Shown piece by piece: positions 5,913-13,654 of a stretch of DNA of 25,995 nt. The DNA is from JBBRTJ01 sp038244535 (GTDB lineage: Bacteria > Actinomycetota > Acidimicrobiia > Acidimicrobiales > Ilumatobacteraceae): assembly GCA_038244535.1 (NCBI GenBank), contig JBBRTJ010000053.1, forward strand, positions 1 to 25,995, written 5' to 3'. Position 1 is the first letter of the stretch; each line of letters begins with the position of its first letter. The translations under genes were made by a program, and so were the position numbers. The notes under the pieces are model-generated. The model searched no databases, was not told the origin of the DNA, and saw only the letters and a program-made list of their open reading frames with translations.

Positions 5913-6800
5913 ATGGCCCTCGAGCTGCACCACGTCACGATCCACGGCCACGAGGTCGGCTACCGGCAGGCCGGGAGCGGTCCGGTCATCTTGCTGATCC
6001 ACGGCATCGCCGGCAGCTCGCGGACCTGGCGCGACGTCGCCCCTGCCCTCGCCGAGCACCACACCGTCGTTGCTCCCGACCTGCTCGGCCACGGCGAGTC
6101 AGCCAAGCCCATGGGTGACTATTCCCTCGGTGCCTACGCCAGCGGGCTGCGCGACTTCCTCGGCGTGCTCGGCATCCCGAGGGCGACCGTGGTGGGCCAC
6201 TCGTTCGGAGGGGGCGTGGCCATGCAGCTCGCCTACCAGCACCCCGAGTGCTGCGAGCGTCTCGTCCTCGTCGGCAGCGGAGGGCTCGGCCGAGAGGTGA
6301 GCTGGATGCTCCGCCTGATGTCCCTGCCCGGCTCGGAGCTGCTGATGCCGATCATCTTTCCGCCGTTCCTGCGCGACCGGGGCAACGACGTCGGCCGGTT
6401 CCTTCACCGCCGCGGGCTCCACTCGGCTCGCATCGACGAGATGTGGCGCTCGTACGCCTCACTGGCCGAATCGCCCAACCGCCGAGCCTTCCTGCGCACG
6501 CTGCGCGCCGTCGTCGACCCTGGCGGCCAGGTGGTCAGCGCGATGGACCGCCTCTACCTGGCGGCCTGGATGCCGACGCTCATCGTGTGGGGCGAGCACG
6601 ACGACATCATCCCGGTCAGCCACGCCCGGGCCGCTCACGAGGCGATCCCCGGCAGCCGCCTCGAGATCTTCGAGGGCGCCGCCCACTTCCCCCACGCCGA
6701 GCAGCCCGAGCGGTTCGTGGAGGTGCTGTCCGACTTCATGGCGACCACGACAGCCGGCGGCGGCCCGGCGAGCTACCGCGAGCTCCTCCTCGAGGGCTGA
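5913..6800 (+). CDS. Alpha/beta hydrolase
   Basis: This is a 295-residue alpha/beta-hydrolase-fold protein. It has the oxyanion motif HGIAGSS (30-36), the nucleophile elbow GHSFGG with Ser97, the acid in WGEHDDIIP (about Asp229) and the base in GAAHFPHAEQP (His257), so the catalytic triad is complete. The cap region (about 140-200) is helical. Families with this layout include esterases, epoxide hydrolases, haloalkane dehalogenases and C-C hydrolases. The substrate is not determined. It starts 4 nt after the flavodoxin stop with little room for its own ribosome-binding site, so it is likely translationally coupled. It lacks a signal peptide and should be cytoplasmic. A stem-loop directly follows the stop codon. 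Confidence 0.9.
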   Translation: MALELHHVTIHGHEVGYRQAGSGPVILLIHGIAGSSRTWRDVAPALAEHHTVVAPDLLGHGESAKPMGDYSLGAYASGLRDFLGVLGIPRATVVGHSFGGGVAMQLAYQHPECCERLVLVGSGGLGREVSWMLRLMSLPGSELLMPIIFPPFLRDRGNDVGRFLHRRGLHSARIDEMWRSYASLAESPNRRAFLRTLRAVVDPGGQVVSAMDRLYLAAWMPTLIVWGEHDDIIPVSHARAAHEAIPGSRLEIFEGAAHFPHAEQPERFVEVLSDFMATTTAGGGPASYRELLLEG

Positions 6801-6828
6801 ACGACCCGCGGCCCGCCCGTGGGTCGTT
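6800..6828 (+). terminator. Stem-loop after the alpha/beta hydrolase gene
   Basis: AACGACCC (6800-6807) pairs perfectly with GGGTCGTT (6821-6828) around a 13-nt GC-rich loop. It begins at the last base of the stop codon. There is no long U-tract, as is common in high-GC actinobacteria. Confidence 0.6.
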
Positions 6829-6833
6829 CGGCC

Positions 6834-6839
6834 TATCTT
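6834..6839 (+). promoter_or_regulatory. Possible -10 of the large secreted protein gene
   Basis: TATCTT lies 95 nt upstream of ATG 6935, just after the preceding hairpin. It would give a 5' leader of about 90 nt. No good -35 is seen, so this is tentative. Confidence 0.3.
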
Positions 6840-6934
6840 GGTGCTTGGCGTCGCCGGCCGTGCCTGTTGAAGAGCTTCGGACGTTTTCTGGACGCGTACG
6901 CACCCACCCTCATGCCCCCGAAAGAAGTGTGGAC

Positions 6935-9900
6935 ATGCGCATCGTTGCCAAGGTGAGCGCCGCCGTGCTCATCGTGATGAGCCTTCTCCCCGCCATCGCC
7001 CCGACCCCGGTGAGCGCCGCCACCGGGTTCGTGTCACGGGTCAACTTCCAGCAGGCGACGTGGCCGGTCCCGGCCGGGTACGCCGCTGACAGTGGCCTCG
7101 GCTTCGATCCGCTGCGCACCTACGGCTGGGTCACCTCCGGCACGCAAACCCCGCTCGATCTCGATCCAACTGCGGCCAAGCGCCGCCTCTCGGTGGGTGA
7201 TGCCCGTCTGGGCTCGCTCATCGCCGTGCCCACCACCGTGATGACGCAGTGGCAGCAGAAGGTGCCCAACGGCAACTACGACGTCACCGTCTCGGTTGGT
7301 GACCGCTACTCGAACAACAAGAGCACGGTGACCGTCGAAGGCCTCCCGGCGGTCACCGCCTTCAAGCCCACCTCCACCCGTCAGTACGAGCGGGCCACCG
7401 TGCGGGTGAACGTCGCCGACACGTTTCTCACCCTCGACTTCACAGGATCGACCAACGCCCCGCTCAACTACGTCGAGATCGTGAGGGTCGTCTCGGGCGC
7501 TCCGCTCATCACATCGATCACCCCCGCCGACGCGGCCAGCAACGTCGACGTCACGACCTCGGTCACGCTCATCAACAGCGTCGACGTCGACCCGGCCACA
7601 CTCAGCAGCGCAACCGTTCAGATCATCGACCTGCTCGGCAACCCAGTGCAGGCCAACATCAACACCGACGCGGCCGGCGGCACGATCAGCATCACGCCCC
7701 AGAACCGCCTCGCCCCGTACACGAGCTACCAGGTCGAGACCAACGCCGGCCTGAAAGATCGCACTGGAAAGACGTTTCGGACGGTGACGACGTCGTTCAC
7801 CACGGGAGAGGGCGGCATCGCCGCTTCACCCGGGTCGTTCGACCGGGCCCCGCTGACCAGCCTGGCAGCGCCCAGCGTGATGCAGGTCGGTCCTGATGGC
7901 CGGCTGTACGTGGCCACCGGCGGAGGCGAGCTCCACGCCTTCACCCTCGGGACCAACCCCGGAACCGGCTTCCCCGTCGTGACGGCCGACCAGAGCATCG
8001 GTCCGTGGGCCGGCGCCCGCACGATCCTTGGCCTGGCCTTCGACCCGCGCTCCACCGCGGCCAGCCCGGTCCTGTGGGTCTCGCACGGCGCCATCGGCGA
8101 CCTGCAGGCCAACTACACGGGCACGATCTCACTGGTGAGCGGGCCAGGGCTCACGTCGGTGCGCGATGTCGTGATCGGGCTCCCTCGGTCGTGCCACGAC
8201 CACATGAACAACGGCATCACCTTCGGCCCGGACGGGAACCTGTACCTCGCCCAGGGCGCCATGACCGGCTACGGCGCACCCGACACCTACTGGTGCAACC
8301 GGGGCGAGACCCAACTGGCTGCATCCATCATGCAGATGGACGTCCAGCACGACAGCCGGTTCGCCTCCACCGTCGACGTGAACACGTCGAGCACGAACAG
8401 CACCGGCACGCCCTACAACCCGGCGGCATCGAACGCCCCCGTCAAGATCTACGCCAAGGGCACCCGCAACCCCTACAGCCTCGTGTGGCACTCGAACGGC
8501 ACGCTGTACGCGCCGGTCAACGAGTCTTCCGGGGGCAACGCCCCGGCCGGCCCCGGAGGCGTCCCGCCGGCGCTCACGAACCTCCCCGACTTCCCCGACT
8601 ACCTCGCCAAGGTGCAGGCCGGCGGTTACTACGGGCACCCGAACCCGTCGCAGGGCACCTACACGCTCAACGGCGGCAACCCGACGAGCGGCCAGGATCC
8701 CTTCGAGGTGCCCCAGTACCCGGTGGGAACGCTTCCCGGGGCGGGCTACCAGCCGCCCGCCTACCTGTTCGGCCCCCACCGTTCGCCCAACGGGATGAAG
8801 GAGTACACGTCCCACCAGTTCAACGACGCTCTGTTCGGGCAACTGCTGGTCGCCGAGTTCTCGAACGGCGACGACGTGCTGGCCATCAAGCTCGACGCCG
8901 CCGGCAACGTGGTCAACGTCACCCAGCTCGCCTCGGGCTTCAACAACCCGCTCGACGTCGCCATCGACGCCAAGGGCGGGGTGTTCGTCGCCGAGTTCGG
9001 CGACCAGCCCGACGGCAGCCGCGGCCAGGTCACCTACCTCAAGCCATCACCGGGTCTCGACTGCTCCACGCCGGCAGCGCGCATCAACCTGCAACCGGCC
9101 ACCTCGGCCGTGCCCGCCGGCTACCTGGCCGACGACGGCTCCGGGTTGGATCCCTTGATCGGGCGGGGGTGGGTGAAGCCCGGCACGGCGACACCTGTCA
9201 GCCTGACCGCGCAGACCATCGACCGTGGGCCGCTCGTAGCCGACACGCGACTCGACACGTTCATCAACATGAGCTCCCCCGTTGCCGGCGCATGGGAGTG
9301 GACCGTGCCCGACCCGAGCGTGCAGTACCGGGTGTCGGTCTCGGTGGGCGATCCGCTGTCGTACGGCAACCAGGTCGCGCAGGTGAACGTCGAGGGCGTC
9401 GCGGCGATCAACGCCTTCGTGCCGACCAGTGCCAACCGCTTCGCCAGCGGGACGGTGACCCTGTCGCCCGGGGTCCCCGCCGACGGCAAGATCACCCTCG
9501 ATGCGGTCGGGGGCACGAACACCAAGCTCAACTACGTGAACATCGACCGATGCGTGCCGGTCGCCATCGACACCACGCCACCGACGGTCAGCATCGGCCT
9601 CAGCGGCACGCTGGTCGGATCGGTGTACACGACCCCGGTCACGGCCACGATCACGGCCGATGACGGCACCGGCTCGGGCGTGCGCACGGTGCAGTACCAA
9701 CTCGATGGTGGGACGGTCACGAACTACGTCAGCCCGCTGGTCGTCACGGCCAACGGCACCCACACCATCGTGGCCACCGCGTCTGACAACGCCTTCAACG
9801 ACTCCGGCCCCGTGACCTCGACGTTCACCATCTCGATCGGCGCCGCCCCACCGCTCACGTTCACCTCGCCCTACGACGTGCTCGGCACCGGGCCCCGTCT

Positions 9901-11509
9901 CGTGTTCAGCACGGTGGCCGAGGACACGCAGTGGCCGGCGCAGAGCGCGTCGATCGTCAACGGATCCACGGTCGCCGTGCACGTCACCGGCCTGTCCTTC
10001 GCCGGGACCAATGCCGGCGACTTCCAGCTCGGCACCGGTCAGCCGACGGCCTTCACCATCAATCGCGGCCAGAGCGTTCCTGTGTCCGTCGCCTTCCGGC
10101 CCGTTGCCGGAACCGCCAAGGCCCGCTTCGCGTCGCTCGTGGTCGCCAGCGACGCTCCCGGCCAGCCGACGACGTCGCTCACGGTCACGGGCACGGACGC
10201 CCCCGGGTACCAGGGCGGCAACGAGCCCAGCCTCCAGGAGCAGCTCTCGGTGCTCGGCTACTCGACCAACCCCAAGCGGTACCCGGGCCAGACCCGCATC
10301 CCCGACCGCGACGAGGTGATCAGCCCGTACTTCGTCCCTGTCGACGCGAGCCAGCCGGTGAACGTCGTGCCGCTCGGCCACTTCGCCACGCCCAGCACCA
10401 ACCTGAACGTGGATGCAGTCGGCTGGTACCCCCGAGGCGCCAAGGCCGCTGACACCACGCTGTTCAGCTTCAGCGGCGGCAGTGATGCCTACGGCGGACA
10501 GAACCAGCGGCTCTTCCCGAAGGGCGTCACGACGACGTCGTTCGTACCCGGCGGGCCCTTCGGCCTGGTGATGACCGGCAACCAGTACAGCGATGACGGC
10601 TTCAACGCCGCCGGCCTCTGGCACAACATGCGGATGTACCCGGCCAAGACCCCGAGTGGTGCGGTGATGCCCGGCGCCTGGATCGTCGCCTACGACAAGA
10701 GCCTCGTGTTCAACACCCCGGCCGACAAGAACTTCGACTACCAGGACGTCACGCTGCTGATCACCAACGTGCAGCCAGCCGTCGCCGCGGCGCCCCCCCT
10801 CCCGTCGGGAGGGATCAACTTGTCCTTCAACGGCTCGATCTCGGGAACCGTCGCCGACGGGACCGGGCAGGGAACCGGCTTCACGTCCGTCCAGGCGAAC
10901 ACCGCGGGCACGCAGTACGACGCGAGCAAGCTCACGCTCGATTCGATCGCCGGGACGCTGTCGATCAAGAGCACGACCGGCACGAACTCGGCCAAGACGA
11001 ACACCCAGGTGAACGCCCTCCAGGTGAGCTTCGACGGCAGTCGCCGCGCGAGCACGGTGTCGGCCCGGCTGGTCGGGCCGTTCGCCAAGATCAACACCGG
11101 CAAGCAGCAGCAGGCGGTCTTCTACGGCTGGGACCAGGACACCTTCGTGCGCCTCGAGCTCGAGAACGCATCAGGCGTGCCCGCCCTCGTGCTCTACGAG
11201 GAGAACATCACCCCGGGCAAGACGTCGAACAAGATCCTGGCCGGACCGCTCGCCCTGGCGAACCTTCCGGCGGCGGCCACGGTCGACCTCTTCCTCGACG
11301 TCGACCCCGGTGCCGGCACCGTGTCGGCCCGCTACCGCATCAACTCGAGCCTGGCCTCAGGCATCGTGGCCCTCGGTGGTCCGTTCCCGCCGAACATCCC
11401 CTCGACGGTGATGACGTGGTTCGCCACGTCCGTCACCGCTGGTATCAGCGTGTCGAGCGTGACGGCACCGAGCTTCGTCGGGACCTATGACTGGTTCAGC
11501 GTGAGCTGA
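6935..11509 (+). CDS. Large secreted multidomain protein: malectin-like, beta-propeller, Ig-like and jelly-roll modules
   Basis: This is a 1524-residue protein. MRIVAKVSAAVLIVMSLLPA and the following TPVSAATG form a Sec signal peptide cleaved near residue 30. Modules in order: a malectin-like carbohydrate-binding domain (about 35-186); a Big_5-type Ig domain with SITPADAAS (190-290); a beta-propeller like soluble PQQ sugar dehydrogenases (about 310-710) with GPDGNLYLAQG and KGTRNPYSLVWHSNG repeats; a second malectin-like domain (716-873) clearly duplicated from the first; an Ig/HYR-like module starting TTPPTVS (881-968); a choice-of-anchor-D-like module with SVAFRPVAGTAKARFASLVV (980-1088); an unassigned stretch; and a C-terminal jelly-roll or LamG-like domain (about 1295-1524). 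There is no C-terminal membrane anchor or sortase signal, so it is probably exported and may bind or oxidise surface or external glycans. The function is inferred. A hairpin overlaps the stop codon. Confidence 0.85.
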   Translation: MRIVAKVSAAVLIVMSLLPAIAPTPVSAATGFVSRVNFQQATWPVPAGYAADSGLGFDPLRTYGWVTSGTQTPLDLDPTAAKRRLSVGDARLGSLIAVPTTVMTQWQQKVPNGNYDVTVSVGDRYSNNKSTVTVEGLPAVTAFKPTSTRQYERATVRVNVADTFLTLDFTGSTNAPLNYVEIVRVVSGAPLITSITPADAASNVDVTTSVTLINSVDVDPATLSSATVQIIDLLGNPVQANINTDAAGGTISITPQNRLAPYTSYQVETNAGLKDRTGKTFRTVTTSFTTGEGGIAASPGSFDRAPLTSLAAPSVMQVGPDGRLYVATGGGELHAFTLGTNPGTGFPVVTADQSIGPWAGARTILGLAFDPRSTAASPVLWVSHGAIGDLQANYTGTISLVSGPGLTSVRDVVIGLPRSCHDHMNNGITFGPDGNLYLAQGAMTGYGAPDTYWCNRGETQLAASIMQMDVQHDSRFASTVDVNTSSTNSTGTPYNPAASNAPVKIYAKGTRNPYSLVWHSNGTLYAPVNESSGGNAPAGPGGVPPALTNLPDFPDYLAKVQAGGYYGHPNPSQGTYTLNGGNPTSGQDPFEVPQYPVGTLPGAGYQPPAYLFGPHRSPNGMKEYTSHQFNDALFGQLLVAEFSNGDDVLAIKLDAAGNVVNVTQLASGFNNPLDVAIDAKGGVFVAEFGDQPDGSRGQVTYLKPSPGLDCSTPAARINLQPATSAVPAGYLADDGSGLDPLIGRGWVKPGTATPVSLTAQTIDRGPLVADTRLDTFINMSSPVAGAWEWTVPDPSVQYRVSVSVGDPLSYGNQVAQVNVEGVAAINAFVPTSANRFASGTVTLSPGVPADGKITLDAVGGTNTKLNYVNIDRCVPVAIDTTPPTVSIGLSGTLVGSVYTTPVTATITADDGTGSGVRTVQYQLDGGTVTNYVSPLVVTANGTHTIVATASDNAFNDSGPVTSTFTISIGAAPPLTFTSPYDVLGTGPRLVFSTVAEDTQWPAQSASIVNGSTVAVHVTGLSFAGTNAGDFQLGTGQPTAFTINRGQSVPVSVAFRPVAGTAKARFASLVVASDAPGQPTTSLTVTGTDAPGYQGGNEPSLQEQLSVLGYSTNPKRYPGQTRIPDRDEVISPYFVPVDASQPVNVVPLGHFATPSTNLNVDAVGWYPRGAKAADTTLFSFSGGSDAYGGQNQRLFPKGVTTTSFVPGGPFGLVMTGNQYSDDGFNAAGLWHNMRMYPAKTPSGAVMPGAWIVAYDKSLVFNTPADKNFDYQDVTLLITNVQPAVAAAPPLPSGGINLSFNGSISGTVADGTGQGTGFTSVQANTAGTQYDASKLTLDSIAGTLSIKSTTGTNSAKTNTQVNALQVSFDGSRRASTVSARLVGPFAKINTGKQQQAVFYGWDQDTFVRLELENASGVPALVLYEENITPGKTSNKILAGPLALANLPAAATVDLFLDVDPGAGTVSARYRINSSLASGIVALGGPFPPNIPSTVMTWFATSVTAGISVSSVTAPSFVGTYDWFSVS

Positions 11510-11512
11510 ACC
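11493..11512 (+). terminator. GNRA-loop hairpin overlapping the stop codon, between convergent genes
   Basis: GGTTCAGC (11493-11500) and GCTGAACC (11505-11512) form a perfect 8-bp stem capped by the tetraloop GTGA. The TGA stop at 11507-11509 lies within the 3' arm. The convergent acyltransferase gene ends 16 bp further on, so it may serve as a bidirectional terminator or RNA-end stabiliser. Confidence 0.55.
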
Positions 11513-11528
11513 GCCGCCGGCGCGTCGG

Positions 11529-13499
11529 TCACCCCGTGGCCGCCTTGACGAACGCTCCGTACGCCGCGGCCCCGGGTGGCCGCAGATGGGTGCCGTCGGG
11601 GTAGAACCAGTCCGGGTGGCTGGCGCTGTACCCGAACCAGTCGAGGAGGTGAACGTTTGGGTAGTGACCGACGTTGGCGGCCAGCAGGGCGTTCACCGGG
11701 TCCTGCCACGCCACGTTGACCCGTACGTTCAGCACCACCACCTTCGCCACGCCCGCCAGCAACTTCATCATCGAGTCGTAGGAGCTCTGGCTCACGACGC
11801 CGTTGTTGCCGAGGTGGACCACCACCACGTTGCCCAGCTGGTTGGCCGCCAGCAGTGCGGCCAGGAGCTGGGTCCCAGCGGTCCACTGCCGACCGATCTT
11901 GGCGTCGACGCGCAGGCCTGGGATCGCCGCTCGCAGCGCGTTCGATGCGCCGAGCATCACCGAATCGCCGAGGGCGAACGGCGTGTGCACGGCCGGCGCG
12001 GTCGTGGGCGGCGGAGGTGCCGCGGTCGTAGGGGCGGGAGCTGCGCTGGTGACCGTCACGGCGCTCGATGCCGGGCTCGTCGTGGCCACCACCGTGGTGG
12101 TGGTGGTGGTGGTGGTGGCCAGCGTGGTCGGCGAGTCGAGCACGCTGGGTGTTGGAGAGACCAGCAGGTCGACAAGATCACCGGCACTGTTCTGAGGGTC
12201 CTTGGCTGCCTGCTCGAGGGCGAGCTCGAGCTCAGACTTCACTGGTGCGTGGCCTGCGACCGACACCCCGACGCCGAACACCAGCGTCGCCATCGCCGTG
12301 CCGGCGAGGGCTGCTCGTATCGACAGCGGCTTGCGAGGGGCTCCGGCGGCACCGCGCCACGTGGCGTACCAACGGCCGATCGCTCCGTGGCGGACCGGCA
12401 CCTCGACGTACCGGTACGAGGCCGCGGCCACCGCGAAGGTCGCCACGAAGCGGGCCACCTGCAAGGTGATCCCGTCGAAGGCGCCGCCGAACACCCCATC
12501 GGTGAGCAGCACGAAGATCGGCCAGTGCCACAGGTAGACGCCGTACGACCGTTGGCCGATCCACACCAACGGTGCCCATCCCAACCCGGCACGCAGGACG
12601 CGGTTCGAGTTCGTGGCGCAGCAGGCGATGAGCAGCGCCGTCGCCGCCGACACCAGCAGGAAGCCGCCCCGGTAGAGGAAGGCACCCCGTTCGGTGGACA
12701 GCGCGAACGCCACGACGAGCACACCCAGCATCGAGACCCCGACACCGTCGGCGAGGTTGCCTCGTCGACGGTGCGGCCGGCGGCCTGACTCCCAGGGGCG
12801 CCACATGATGGCGACGGCGGCACCGAGCAGCAGCCCGGCGGCTCGGGTGTCGGTGCCGTAGTACGCCCTCGATGGATCGGTGGGCTCGTAGAGCCACGCC
12901 ATCCACACCGTCGAGGCCAGCACCCCGGCGAGCACGACGTACAGCACCGGCCGCAGGCGCCCTCGGAACACGACGAGGAGCGCCAGCAACACCAACGGCC
13001 AGACGAGGTAGAACTGCTCCTCGACCGCCAAGGACCACAGGTGGATCAGCGGAGAAGGTCGGGCGCCACGCTCGAAGTACGACACGCCCTGAACGATCAG
13101 GTACCAGTTCGAGACGTAGGTCAGGGCCGCGACGAACTGACCCTTCAGCCGGCCGATGTCGTCGGAGAGGAACACCAACCACCACGTCGCGGTGACCAGC
13201 AGCATGAGGTAGAGCGCAGGCAGGAGCCGGCGGGCACGCGCCACCCAGAAGCGCTTGAGGTCCAGACGCTTGCTTCGATGGTGCTCACCGAGCAGCAGTG
13301 CGGTGATCAGGTAGCCGCTGATGACGAAGAACACCTCGACACCGAGGAAGCCTCCGGTCAACCAACCCGGCTCGGCGTGGTAGAGCAGCACGGCCACCAC
13401 CGAGATCGCCCGCACGCCGTCGAGCGATCGGATGTACGGCATGCGTCGCGCGGCATCACCTTCTGCCGAGCGAAGCTTCGCCGGCACGTCGGTCAGCAC
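11529..13499 (-). CDS. Membrane acyltransferase (OafA/YrhL type) with C-terminal SGNH domain
   Basis: This is a 656-residue protein. Residues about 20-440 are the acyltransferase-3 membrane domain. RSLDGVRAISVVAVLLYHAE carries the catalytic His41, followed by GGFLGVEVFFVISGYLIT, RFWVARARRLLPALY and the HLWSLAVEEQFYLVWP motif, with about ten helices. A low-complexity Thr/Pro/Ala linker (about 455-504) follows, then an SGNH hydrolase-like domain with GDSVM (Ser513), HLGNNG and DGTHL (Asp635, His638). Such fusions acetylate cell-surface polysaccharides, the membrane part moving acyl groups across the membrane and the SGNH part transferring them. GTG 13499 is preceded by GAGGT at good spacing. 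ATG for Met20 is an alternative start. A small upstream ORF with its own promoter precedes it. It converges on the secreted protein gene, 19 nt apart. Confidence 0.9.
   Translation of the reverse strand: MLTDVPAKLRSAEGDAARRMPYIRSLDGVRAISVVAVLLYHAEPGWLTGGFLGVEVFFVISGYLITALLLGEHHRSKRLDLKRFWVARARRLLPALYLMLLVTATWWLVFLSDDIGRLKGQFVAALTYVSNWYLIVQGVSYFERGARPSPLIHLWSLAVEEQFYLVWPLVLLALLVVFRGRLRPVLYVVLAGVLASTVWMAWLYEPTDPSRAYYGTDTRAAGLLLGAAVAIMWRPWESGRRPHRRRGNLADGVGVSMLGVLVVAFALSTERGAFLYRGGFLLVSAATALLIACCATNSNRVLRAGLGWAPLVWIGQRSYGVYLWHWPIFVLLTDGVFGGAFDGITLQVARFVATFAVAAASYRYVEVPVRHGAIGRWYATWRGAAGAPRKPLSIRAALAGTAMATLVFGVGVSVAGHAPVKSELELALEQAAKDPQNSAGDLVDLLVSPTPSVLDSPTTLATTTTTTTTVVATTSPASSAVTVTSAAPAPTTAAPPPPTTAPAVHTPFALGDSVMLGASNALRAAIPGLRVDAKIGRQWTAGTQLLAALLAANQLGNVVVVHLGNNGVVSQSSYDSMMKLLAGVAKVVVLNVRVNVAWQDPVNALLAANVGHYPNVHLLDWFGYSASHPDWFYPDGTHLRPPGAAAYGAFVKAATG
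12094..12118 (+). repeat. (GTG)n microsatellite inside the acyltransferase linker
   Basis: About eight GTG triplets in a row encode the poly-Thr run of the linker on the minus strand. Slippage in 3-nt units would change linker length without frameshift. CCACCAC just before it can pair with the repeat. Confidence 0.8.
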
Positions 13500-13506
13500 G
13501 ACGACC

Positions 13507-13557
13507 TCAGCGCGCCGGGGCGCCAGGGGCGCGAATCGGCTTCATCAAGGTCGGCAT
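13507..13557 (-). CDS. Possible 16-residue leader peptide upstream of the acyltransferase
   Basis: ATG 13557 opens a short frame MPTLMKPIRAPGAPAR ending TGA at 13509-13507, 7 nt before the acyltransferase GTG. A TACGAT hexamer sits 8 nt upstream of the ATG, so a transcript would begin at or close to this ATG. The TGA overlaps the GAGGT ribosome-binding site of the acyltransferase, an arrangement suited to translational coupling. No known regulatory peptide is recognised, and the frame may be accidental. Confidence 0.35.
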   Translation of the reverse strand: MPTLMKPIRAPGAPAR

Positions 13558-13565
13558 CGCCCCGA

Positions 13566-13571
13566 ATCGTA
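13566..13571 (-). promoter_or_regulatory. Predicted -10 element of the acyltransferase transcript
   Basis: TACGAT on the minus strand is 8 nt before ATG 13557 of the short leader frame and 66 nt before the acyltransferase GTG. Confidence 0.45.
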
Positions 13572-13654
13572 GAGCCTGACCAGCTTCTGAACGAGGCACC
13601 CTCGGGGCTGTCAGGAGCCACTCAGCATGCCGCTTTGGTCACCGCCGGTCTGCG

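Noticed and set aside
5246..5938. Upstream extension of the PCD/VOC frame
   Set aside because: It is antisense to the flavodoxin gene, and the PCD homology starts at ATG 5245.
6841..6870. Nine-codon GTG frame after TATCTT
   Set aside because: It begins only 1 nt after the hexamer, not the 6-8 nt seen elsewhere, and has no other support.
6248..6934. Long N-terminal extension of the secreted protein frame
   Set aside because: It is arginine/proline-rich shadow of the hydrolase gene. A clear signal peptide begins at ATG 6935.
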